From the NCBI GenBank assembly GCA_002392325.1, contig DGGS01000169.1, positions 407 to 5,688 on the forward strand: a stretch of DNA of 5,282 nucleotides, read 5' to 3'. The position numbers and the translations under genes are program-made. This document shows, one piece after another, positions 1 through 4,867 of this stretch (its first letter is position 1; each line of letters starts with the position of its first letter). This DNA comes from Bacteroidales bacterium UBA3868 (GTDB lineage: Bacteria; Bacteroidota; Bacteroidia; Bacteroidales; WCHB1-69). The notes beneath the pieces were generated by a model. That model was not told the origin of the DNA. It did no database searches and saw only the letters and a list, made by a program, of their open reading frames with translations.

Positions 1-75
1 TACTGCACCAAGCATCTCGGCCAGTCGCCGAGCGAGTATCGGCGGAGTTTGCAACCGCGCGTGTGGCGTCAATAA
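1..75 (+). CDS. AraC-family transcriptional regulator, C-terminal end (partial)
   Basis: Frame 1 is open from the window edge to a TAA at 73-75 and gives the last 24 residues of a protein. The stretch Y-C-T-K-H-L-G-Q-S-P-S-E-Y-R-R matches the end of the second helix-turn-helix of AraC/XylS regulators, where a (Y/F)F-x-K-x-x-G-x-(S/T)P-x-x-(Y/F)R(R/K) signature closes the DNA-binding domain. A short tail ending in W-R-Q follows. AraC proteins bind promoter DNA through two HTH motifs at the C-terminus. The N-terminal sensing part lies outside the window, so the effector and the type of regulator (stand-alone, or fused to a histidine kinase as in Bacteroides hybrid two-component systems) cannot be told. 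No terminator hairpin is visible between this stop and the sigma-factor gene 65 bases downstream. Confidence 0.75.
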   Translation, partial: YCTKHLGQSPSEYRRSLQPRVWRQ

Positions 76-80
76 TTCTT

Positions 81-114
81 TTTGCAAAACTTTTCCCTCA
101 TGATGTAGTTTTTG
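81..114 (+). promoter_or_regulatory. Possible promoter of the sigma-factor operon
   Basis: TTTG at 81-84 is followed after 21 bases by TAGTTTTTG at 106-114. This resembles the Bacteroidota vegetative promoter (a -33 TTTG/TTG, a spacer of about 19-21 bases, then TAnnTTTG), but the -7 box is either one base too long or misses the final G. Transcription would start near 120, leaving a short leader before the GTG at 140. A second, similar TACTTTTTG lies at 118-126. Tentative, because the region is T-rich. Confidence 0.35.
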
Positions 115-139
115 ACTTACTTTTTGCGTTATTACAATT

Positions 140-607
140 GTGAGACCGAAGGATCCTTTTGAAGCCATGCTCCACCGTCATCGGGGGTTGCTCTTCTCGC
201 TCTGCCGACACTACAGTCGGCGGGGTTTGGAGGTTGATGACCTGTTGCAGGAAATCACAGTGGCGCTGTGGCGCGACCACGAGCGGTTGCTTTCCCTTTC
301 GGCAGTGCCACAGACGGCATTGATTTGGAAGATAGGACGAAACAAAATCATCGACTGCTTGCGGCGGGAGAAAGAGACCGAAACGCTGTCCGAAGGATAC
401 GAGATGGTTGACGAAGACCGTACCTTGCTTCGTGAATTGCATGAGCGGATTGCCCTCCTGGATGAGCCCGACCGAACCATAGTGCGCTTGCAATTGGAAG
501 GTTACAACTATCAGGAGATTGGGGATCAAGTGGGCATATCGGAGAAAAATGTGAGTGTCCGGTTAGTGAGAATAAAAGAGAAATTAAGAAAATCAATGGA
601 TATATGA
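140..607 (+). CDS. ECF-type RNA polymerase sigma factor (sigma-70 family)
   Basis: A 155-residue sigma factor of minimal ECF layout. Region 2 spans about residues 16-79 and contains the D-D-L-L-Q-E-I core-binding helix (33-39) and the W-K-I-G-R-N-K-I-I-D stretch (63-72) typical of regions 2.3-2.4. Region 4 spans about 100-151, with the helix-turn-helix G-Y-N-Y-Q-E-I-G-D-Q-V-G-I-S-E-K-N-V (121-138) that would read the -35/-33 element. It should direct RNA polymerase to a small set of promoters. I prefer the GTG at 140 because it keeps the N-terminal D-P-F-E-x-M-L helix; an ATG at 167 is the alternative. The stop overlaps the start of the next gene (ATGA), which suggests translational coupling with a membrane protein. 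Family assignment is firm; the regulon and any autoregulation are inference. Confidence 0.9.
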   Translation: MRPKDPFEAMLHRHRGLLFSLCRHYSRRGLEVDDLLQEITVALWRDHERLLSLSAVPQTALIWKIGRNKIIDCLRREKETETLSEGYEMVDEDRTLLRELHERIALLDEPDRTIVRLQLEGYNYQEIGDQVGISEKNVSVRLVRIKEKLRKSMDI

Positions 608-873
608 CAGAAAACGAATTTGACAAATTATGGCAACGAGCCGAGGCCGAGAGCTATAGCCGGCAGTTGGCGATGGAGTATCCTGCTTGGCGGCAGAAAC
701 AACGCCGTACATTTAGTGTGGTGGCGGCTCTTTTGATAGTGGTGACGACAACAGTGGTATTGTTCACTACCCAGTTGCGTCAACCACGGAATTATGAAAA
801 AGTGTATTGTAACCGTGTTGGCACCACGGATGTTCAATGGGCCAATTTGGCCGCAGAAATGCTGATGGAATAA
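604..873 (+). CDS. Small single-pass membrane protein, possible anti-sigma partner
   Basis: An 89-residue protein starting inside the stop of the sigma-factor gene. Residues 1-36 are polar and helical-looking, ending in a basic cluster R-Q-K-Q-R-R (30-35). Residues 37-56 form one hydrophobic segment (F-S-V-V-A-A-L-L-I-V-V...), and about 33 residues follow it. By the positive-inside rule the N-terminus is cytoplasmic and the tail periplasmic. This placement, next to and coupled with an ECF sigma factor, is where anti-sigma factors sit, and a membrane-tethered cytoplasmic helix could hold a sigma factor. I see no H-x3-C-x2-C zinc anti-sigma motif and no FecR domain, and it is much shorter than usual anti-sigma factors. 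The function is therefore inferred from position and topology only. Its stop overlaps the next start by one base (TAATG). Confidence 0.75.
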   Translation: MTENEFDKLWQRAEAESYSRQLAMEYPAWRQKQRRTFSVVAALLIVVTTTVVLFTTQLRQPRNYEKVYCNRVGTTDVQWANLAAEMLME

Positions 874-1280
874 TGAAAAAGTTATTGATTTTACTAATGT
901 TGCTGCTCCCGATTGCAGTCATGTCGCAAAGCGCGCTGTACAAGCAATACGCTTCGCGACAGGAACTCACCGTGGCACAGGTGAGCGGATTTAAGCTCAA
1001 CGATAGCCAACGGGTTGATGTGGTAATTGTGGTGGCCGACGATGACGCCGGGTGGCAGAAATTGACAAAAGAACTGAATATCAAAGGAGAAAACGGCGTG
1101 GTGAGTTGGTTGGGCGACACCCGGAAACCGGCGCAGCGTGTGAAGTGGACGGGTGCACCTGTCTTGCGCGTGGTGGCCTCCCATACCCGCCGGACCTTGG
1201 CATTCTATCGCGTCAATACCGAGGCACAGTACGATGCCTTGTTGGATTATCAACTGAATAATATGAAACAATCTAAATAG
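873..1280 (+). CDS. Exported protein of unknown function in the sigma-factor operon
   Basis: A 135-residue protein. I start it at the ATG at 873, which overlaps the preceding TAA by one base and gives a clean signal peptide: M-K-K, a Leu-rich core (4-13), then V-M-S before Q19, a typical Bacteroidota cleavage before Gln. The upstream in-frame ATG at 837 would hide this signal inside the protein. With no Cys after the core it should be soluble in the periplasm or secreted. The mature part has a beta-like stretch R-V-D-V-V-I-V-V-A (47-55), the patch D-D-D-A-G-W (56-61), and ends in a polar helix. I do not recognise the family with confidence. It distantly recalls the small secreted DUF4252 proteins that accompany ECF sigma factors in Bacteroidota, but I cannot show the match. 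Confidence 0.75.
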   Translation: MKKLLILLMLLLPIAVMSQSALYKQYASRQELTVAQVSGFKLNDSQRVDVVIVVADDDAGWQKLTKELNIKGENGVVSWLGDTRKPAQRVKWTGAPVLRVVASHTRRTLAFYRVNTEAQYDALLDYQLNNMKQSK

Positions 1281-1289
1281 AACCAGGAT

Positions 1290-2090
1290 ATGAAAAGAAC
1301 ATTGAGATTTACCGCTATACTGGCGGTTGTGATGCTTGCCTTTTCGGCATGTGACAGACACCACATAGAACCGGATGGCAGCGAACCGAACAACGACCCT
1401 AAAGAACGGGTGGTTGTTTTTACGGTAGGGCAAAGCGAAACCCGGCTTACGCTGAAAACCGAAGGAGAATGGGATGCTTTGCTGGATGTGCTCTGTAGCG
1501 AAGCACAGACTGGTCAAACAGTTACATTCTACAACATGAACCCGACGACCTATCTTCAAAAGAATGGTGCCGTGGCAGCCAAAGGTGCGATAACCTTCAC
1601 CACCTCCAATCGTGAGGAAATGAAGGCCTGGATGAAGGCGAGGGAGAAAGAGGGACTCACCGTGGAAGTTACCTACAGCAACGGTTCCTGGCATGGTATG
1701 GCGTACGCTTCCGCACCTCCTACGAATACTTCGGCGGATATCGTTGGCACTTGGCATTTTGTATGCTCGGTGGTGAACTACATGGATCAGAACGGTGCTT
1801 TAACGAACAGTGACCTCTATGTTCCGGAAGAAGACGGCGGATCTATGTTTTACACCTTCTATAATGACGGTACCATAACATTGACTTTCAACAGTCAGGA
1901 CGGCACTACAGCCACAGAAAATTCTACTTGGACCCTTAGCGGAGATGGTGAACTCTGCTGCGAACTCCTGCCGAATGCCAGTTGCTGGAATGTGAACTGG
2001 ATTACAGGTAACACTATGATCATCTCCCATCCAGAGTTTGGTGACGAAGAAGGTGACATCCTCTATCAACTGCAATTCGAGAAAGAATAA
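1290..2090 (+). CDS. Two-domain lipoprotein with C-terminal lipocalin-like domain
   Basis: A 266-residue protein with a type II signal peptide: M-K-R, a hydrophobic core, then F-S-A-C with the lipidated Cys at 21. A Pro/Asn/Asp-rich linker (22-39) leads to an N-terminal domain at about 40-140. That domain has a short strand (V-V-V-F-T-V), an E-W-D-A-L-L-D helix near 60-66, a second helix rich in Lys/Glu/Met (108-121) and a closing G-S-W-H-G-M-A-Y-A. After a short linker, I-V-G-T-W-H-F (151-157) begins a second domain of alternating strands with F-Y-N-D-G-T-I-T-L-T-F (190-200) and S-T-W-T-L-S-G-D-G (212-220). This is the pattern of the small lipocalin-like domains common in Bacteroidota lipoproteins. 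It lies only 9 bases after the preceding stop, so it belongs to the sigma-factor operon. Cell-envelope location is well supported; ligand and role are unknown. Confidence 0.85.
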   Translation: MKRTLRFTAILAVVMLAFSACDRHHIEPDGSEPNNDPKERVVVFTVGQSETRLTLKTEGEWDALLDVLCSEAQTGQTVTFYNMNPTTYLQKNGAVAAKGAITFTTSNREEMKAWMKAREKEGLTVEVTYSNGSWHGMAYASAPPTNTSADIVGTWHFVCSVVNYMDQNGALTNSDLYVPEEDGGSMFYTFYNDGTITLTFNSQDGTTATENSTWTLSGDGELCCELLPNASCWNVNWITGNTMIISHPEFGDEEGDILYQLQFEKE

Positions 2091-2102
2091 AAAAAAAATT
2101 CG

Positions 2103-2143
2103 TTGTTGTAGTTTTTCGTTTCGTTTGTTCGTTCTTACAACAA
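2103..2143. repeat. 8-base inverted repeat in the leader between the two lipoprotein genes
   Basis: TTGTTGTA at 2103-2110 is matched exactly by its reverse complement TACAACAA at 2136-2143, around a 25-base T-rich loop. The long loop and the absence of a following T run argue against an intrinsic terminator. It could be an operator or a leader-RNA stem; no function is shown. The rest of the 90-base gap (2091-2180) is A/T-rich leader with no clear TAnnTTTG box and no Shine-Dalgarno sequence. Confidence 0.4.
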
Positions 2144-2180
2144 AAACAATCCAATAATTAATCAAAAAAAATTAAAAAGT

Positions 2181-2756
2181 ATGAAGAAAAACATTTTTGC
2201 AATTGCATTCATTGCTATCGCACTTTGCGTAACCTCTTGTGAAAGACAACCAGTCACTCCTAGCGACAATCCTCAGAACACTCCCAGAGTAACAACAACT
2301 TCCGATCTCATCGGCACTGATTGGACAGCCAACATTTCTCTTGGAGATCTTGTTTATGCTTTGACGGGCATGCAAATCAGCGACTATGCTTGCCAATACC
2401 CCGAAGGTTTTGATTCCACTATGGTATTCCATCTTAACTTTGACAACGAATATGCTCATTTCACCTTCGGCGACAATATGAGTGTTTACGGCTTGACTGA
2501 GTTGGCAGGCGAATATACAATGGAAGAAATTCAGCAGATGGATCTTGCCTATGTGTATGACGCTGCTACCCACACAGGTACTTTGACGGCTGTTGGAACA
2601 GACGATAACGGTGATCCTATCAACTATCAGATTGTCTTCACCTATGATGACAACGCAGATACAATCACCATCAACCTGATGTTCGCTAACGCAGAGGATG
2701 AAAGTACTACTATCAGTTTCCCGTTGGTGTTCCACCGCGACGGAGTAACCGCTTAG
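2181..2756 (+). CDS. Small lipoprotein, probably lipocalin-like
   Basis: A 191-residue protein with a clear lipoprotein signal: M-K-K-N, a hydrophobic core, then V-T-S-C with the lipidated Cys at 20. A Pro/Thr/Asn-rich spacer (21-40) precedes L-I-G-T-D-W-T-A (43-50), which resembles the opening G-T-W strand of lipocalin-like domains. The rest alternates likely beta strands and Gly/Asp turns: M-V-F-H-L-N-F (81-87), Y-A-H-F-T-F-G (91-97), H-T-G-T-L-T-A-V-G-T (131-140), Y-Q-I-V-F-T-Y (149-155), I-T-I-N-L-M-F (162-168), F-P-L-V-F-H (180-185). This fits a single barrel domain. It follows the larger lipocalin-like lipoprotein after 90 bases and is followed by a strong terminator, so it is either the last gene of that operon or a separate unit. 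Its A/T-richer leader suggests possible independent expression. Ligand and role are unknown. Confidence 0.85.
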   Translation: MKKNIFAIAFIAIALCVTSCERQPVTPSDNPQNTPRVTTTSDLIGTDWTANISLGDLVYALTGMQISDYACQYPEGFDSTMVFHLNFDNEYAHFTFGDNMSVYGLTELAGEYTMEEIQQMDLAYVYDAATHTGTLTAVGTDDNGDPINYQIVFTYDDNADTITINLMFANAEDESTTISFPLVFHRDGVTA

Positions 2757-2786
2757 TTTTTCAATTTAGATTTTCAAATTATTACT

Positions 2787-2815
2787 GCGCCCGCAAATTT
2801 GCGGGCGCTTTTTTT
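2787..2815 (+). terminator. Intrinsic terminator after the lipoprotein gene
   Basis: GCGCCCGC (2787-2794) and GCGGGCGC (2801-2808) form a perfect 8-bp G/C stem around the 6-base AAATTT, followed by seven T (2809-2815). The whole 22-base hairpin is a perfect palindrome, but only the + strand has a T run, so it acts rightward. It ends the transcript carrying the lipoprotein at 2181-2756 and separates it from purE. Confidence 0.92.
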
Positions 2816-2817
2816 CG

Positions 2818-2825
2818 TATTTTTG
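2818..2825 (+). promoter_or_regulatory. -7 box of the purE promoter
   Basis: TATTTTTG matches the Bacteroidota -7 consensus TAnnTTTG exactly. It begins two bases after the T run of the preceding terminator and 31 bases before the purE ATG, so the leader would be about 15-20 bases. The only upstream TTTG (2798-2801) lies inside the terminator hairpin, 16 bases from the box, shorter than the usual spacer; the -33 element is therefore uncertain. Confidence 0.65.
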
Positions 2826-2848
2826 CACATCAGAAATCAAGTAAGAAT

Positions 2849-3355
2849 ATGAATGCAAGAGTCAGTATCATAATGGGAAGTACTTCCGACCTGCCGGTGA
2901 TGGAAGCAGCTTGTAAGTTTTTGGATAACAATGAGATTCCGTTTGAGGTGTTGGCGCTGTCGGCGCACCGCACACCCGATGAGGTGGCGGAATATGCGAA
3001 GAATGCGCACAACCGTGGCATTGAGGTGATTATCGCCGCTGCCGGTATGGCCGCACACCTGCCGGGCGTGATTGCCGCCATGACCCCGCTGCCTGTGATT
3101 GGCGTGCCCATCAAGTCTTCCCTTGAAGGAATGGATGCGTTGCTGGCCATGATACAGATGCCCCCAGGCATACCTGTGGCTACCGTGGCTATCAACGGCG
3201 CACAAAATGCCGCTATTCTGGCAATGCAGATCCTGGCTGCCGGCGACCCCGCCCTGCGCGAGAAGGTGATCCTGCACAAACAGAACTTAAAGCAGAAGAT
3301 TGTGAAGGCCAATGCCGACTTGGCAGAAGTCAGCTATAAGTTCAAAACGAACTAA
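2849..3355 (+). CDS. purE: N5-carboxyaminoimidazole ribonucleotide mutase (PurE)
   Basis: A 168-residue class I PurE of normal length. It converts N5-carboxyaminoimidazole ribonucleotide to 4-carboxy-5-aminoimidazole ribonucleotide in de novo purine synthesis, in the cytoplasm, usually as a homo-octamer. Visible family motifs in order are G-S-T-S-D (10-14), S-A-H-R-T-P (38-43), A-A-G-M-A-A-H-L-P-G-V (64-74), G-V-P-I (85-88), M-P-P-G-I-P-V-A-T-V-A-I (104-115) and N-A-A-I-L-A (120-125). Ser11, Ser13, Asp14, Ser38, His40 and Arg41 correspond to substrate-binding and catalytic residues of the E. coli enzyme. The gene stands alone here: no purK and no other pur gene is adjacent. It has its own -7 box and lies right after a terminator. 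It converges on the next gene with only two bases between the stops and no hairpin there. Confidence 0.97.
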   Translation: MNARVSIIMGSTSDLPVMEAACKFLDNNEIPFEVLALSAHRTPDEVAEYAKNAHNRGIEVIIAAAGMAAHLPGVIAAMTPLPVIGVPIKSSLEGMDALLAMIQMPPGIPVATVAINGAQNAAILAMQILAAGDPALREKVILHKQNLKQKIVKANADLAEVSYKFKTN

Positions 3356-3357
3356 AC

Positions 3358-3582
3358 TTACTTTTTTTGCCCTTTTACGGCTTTGGTAATCTGGCCTACC
3401 GCATCCTTGACATCTTTGTCTTTGGAGATTTTTTGGACCGCTGATTTGAGATCCTTGTCTTTTTTCAGCTGGTTGAACGCCTCTTTTACATCCTCGTCTT
3501 TCGTTATCTTATTGATAGCGTTTTTTACGTCTTTGTTTCCCGCAATGTTTTTTACGGCATTGGTGATTTTTGATAAGTCCAT
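3358..3582 (-). CDS. Small Lys-rich protein of four tandem 13-residue repeats, unknown function
   Basis: A 74-residue protein with no signal peptide or membrane segment, rich in Lys and Asp. Residues 14-65 are four gapless 13-residue repeats of the form x-K-D-x-D-(V/L)-K-x-A-(V/I/F)-x-x-(I/L): 14-26, 27-39, 40-52 and 53-65. An N-terminal half-copy (about 3-13) and a Lys-rich tail flank them. The hydrophobic residues fall at repeat positions 6, 9, 10 and 13, which suggests short amphipathic helices. Every repeat keeps the pattern and the frame is intact, so this looks like a real gene rather than a chance frame; the overlapping + frame lacks such order. It lies 52 bases after the DUF4230 gene on the same strand and may be cotranscribed with it. 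I do not recognise the family and assign no function. Confidence 0.75.
   Translation of the reverse strand: MDLSKITNAVKNIAGNKDVKNAINKITKDEDVKEAFNQLKKDKDLKSAVQKISKDKDVKDAVGQITKAVKGQKK
3388..3543 (-). repeat. Four tandem 39-bp coding repeats
   Basis: The 13-residue protein repeats correspond to four consecutive 39-bp units inside the 74-residue gene. Short blocks such as CCTTG(A/T) and TCTTTGTCTTT recur in register on the + strand, but the units are well diverged at the base level while the protein pattern is kept. This points to old duplication with selection on the protein rather than a recent slippage array. Confidence 0.7.
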
Positions 3583-3634
3583 AGTTTTTATTTAAAAAGA
3601 TAGTTGAGTAATTGTTTTTTTACTGATGAAAATA

Positions 3635-4255
3635 TTACTTGGTGTGAATCACAACTTCCTTGTAACCAAATGTTTTGAATAGTTCCGTGAGTTTGGTCAC
3701 GCCCAGTTCGGTGGCTTTTTCCAACAGTCCGTCGCTGATGGCGTCTTTCCGGATTTTGTTCATCGCCTTGTTTTCCACTTTGGTCACCTGCTCGTGACTC
3801 CAAGTGCCGTCTTCAACATAAACATCAAAGCCGGAAGGATTTACAATAACCTCAAAGATTTCGGCTTTCGGAAGGGTGACTTCTAGCACGGAGTCGCGTA
3901 TAACAATGTCTTTTTCAGATAGTTTTGACAAATCGAAACCCGCGCGCACATTGCCGCTGGCCACAATCACAATCTCGTCCTCCAAAATGGGCTTGTCTTT
4001 TTTGCTGAAACTGTTCACCACTTTGCCGCCGAGACTTTCGTTGGCCTTCTTGTCTTTCAAAATCACATCTTCGTAATAACAGGCGCTGGTGAACTGGGCA
4101 ATCTTCCGAATCTCCGTCACCACATTGGCGGTCTCATCAATCTTCAGCCCTTCGTCTTTGGGTTTCAGTTTGAGCCAGAGGAGGGCGGCGGCCACCAGCA
4201 CCAGCACGGTGACGGCCAAAACGGGAATATAGCGTATGATGTTGTTCTGTTTCAT
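3635..4255 (-). CDS. DUF4230-family protein with N-terminal membrane anchor
   Basis: A 206-residue protein. Residues 9-28 form one hydrophobic segment (Y-I-P-V-L-A-V-T-V-L...) with no Cys behind it, so it is a membrane anchor or uncleaved signal, with the body probably periplasmic. The body fits DUF4230: an early strand-rich part, R-A-G-F-D-L-S-K-L (104-112), then L-E-V-T-L-P-K-A-E-I (124-133), and a C-terminal helical part D-A-I-S-D-G-L-L-E-K-A (171-181) through T-F-G-Y-K-E-V-V-I (195-203). AGxDL and LPKAE also occur in the neighbour upstream, showing paralogy. The ATG lies two bases after that neighbour's TGA, so the two are surely cotranscribed and probably translationally coupled. DUF4230 has no established biochemical function known to me. 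Family assignment is from memory of these motifs. Confidence 0.85.
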   Translation of the reverse strand: MKQNNIIRYIPVLAVTVLVLVAAALLWLKLKPKDEGLKIDETANVVTEIRKIAQFTSACYYEDVILKDKKANESLGGKVVNSFSKKDKPILEDEIVIVASGNVRAGFDLSKLSEKDIVIRDSVLEVTLPKAEIFEVIVNPSGFDVYVEDGTWSHEQVTKVENKAMNKIRKDAISDGLLEKATELGVTKLTELFKTFGYKEVVIHTK

Positions 4256-4257
4256 CT

Positions 4258-4830
4258 TCAGGCGAATTTAATGGTGATACTCTCAAAGCCCATTTGCGAG
4301 AGCAGGGATTTGAAAAATGCGGCCGCATTCTTTTCGGCGTCCTGCAAGATACCCAGGGTGGGCACATTGTCCAGAATCTCCTTCTCGCCCTGTTGTAACA
4401 GCAGGTTCCGCTCGCGGGCGGAGAAGTCGAAGCGGGTGATGGCCACTTTCTCATAGACCATCTTGGCCGACTCGGGCGGCAAGTTGAACGAAAGCAACTC
4501 GGCTTTGGGAAGCGTGAGCATGATGGATTTCTCCTCCTCGTTGACTTTAATTTTCGAGGGATCGAACTTGTTGAGGTCCACGCCCGCTTTCAGGATGGCG
4601 GTGCACTGGAACAGGATTTTGCGGTCGCCAAACTGGTACCACTTGGCGTCATCGGAGGCCTTGATTACCTTGGTGACCTTGTATTCCACGGTCCCCAGCT
4701 CGTTCATTTCGGTCAGTTCGCTGATTTTGGCGTTCATTTTCTCGCGGAGCGACAGGTTTGTTAAGACATCCTGTTTGCAGGAGATGCACAACAAAAGCAG
4801 CGCAGCGGGAATCCAAAAAAGTTTTTTCAT
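4258..4830 (-). CDS. DUF4230-family probable lipoprotein
   Basis: A 190-residue protein. I start at the ATG at 4830 because it gives M-K-K-L-F-W, a Leu-rich core and C-I-S-C with a likely lipidated Cys at 18. The open frame extends upstream to 4929, but through promoter and repeat sequence with no sensible protein content. The lipobox is slightly unusual, with Cys15 at -3, so plain membrane anchoring is possible. The mature part carries the DUF4230 hallmarks: K-A-G-V-D-L-N-K-F (81-89), M-L-T-L-P-K-A-E-L-L (104-113), an Arg/Glu/Gln-rich helix (139-152) and a final A-F-F-K-S-L-L-S-Q-M-G-F-E-S-I (171-185). It lacks the cytoplasmic tail and long anchor of its neighbour. It is first in a leftward operon with its paralogue 2 bases downstream. 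Role unknown; probably in the cell envelope. Confidence 0.85.
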   Translation of the reverse strand: MKKLFWIPAALLLLCISCKQDVLTNLSLREKMNAKISELTEMNELGTVEYKVTKVIKASDDAKWYQFGDRKILFQCTAILKAGVDLNKFDPSKIKVNEEEKSIMLTLPKAELLSFNLPPESAKMVYEKVAITRFDFSARERNLLLQQGEKEILDNVPTLGILQDAEKNAAAFFKSLLSQMGFESITIKFA

Positions 4831-4849
4831 TTCAGTGATATTTGCACGG

Positions 4850-4857
4850 CAAAGGTA
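4850..4857 (-). promoter_or_regulatory. -7 box of the DUF4230 operon promoter
   Basis: On the minus strand this reads TACCTTTG, an exact match to the Bacteroidota -7 consensus TAnnTTTG, ending 19 bases before the ATG at 4830. Transcription would start only a few bases before the start codon, giving a very short leader. No TTG or TTTG lies at the expected -33 distance; that place is taken by a palindrome (4868-4880). Confidence 0.65.
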
Positions 4858-4867
4858 CGGAAAAAAA

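Noticed and set aside
98..529. 143-codon minus-strand frame opposite the sigma-factor gene
   Set aside because: It is the complement of a firmly identified sigma factor and has no recognisable domain.
837..872. Upstream ATG for the 135-residue exported protein
   Set aside because: It would add 12 residues before a clean signal peptide and overlap the previous gene by 37 bases; the ATG at 873 fits better.
1285..1288. AGGA as a ribosome-binding site for the 266-residue lipoprotein
   Set aside because: It ends only one base before the ATG, too close to act as a Shine-Dalgarno sequence.
894..1757. 287-codon open frame on the minus strand
   Set aside because: It lies opposite two well-supported + strand genes with signal peptides, has a His/Arg/Cys-rich composition unlike a real protein, and shows no motif.
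2830..3312. Two open minus-strand frames opposite purE
   Set aside because: Both are shadows produced by the G/C-rich third positions of purE.
3607..3624. Hairpin AGTAA/TTACT between the DUF4230 and repeat-protein genes
   Set aside because: Only five A/T-rich pairs, and no T run in the minus-strand direction; not a credible terminator.
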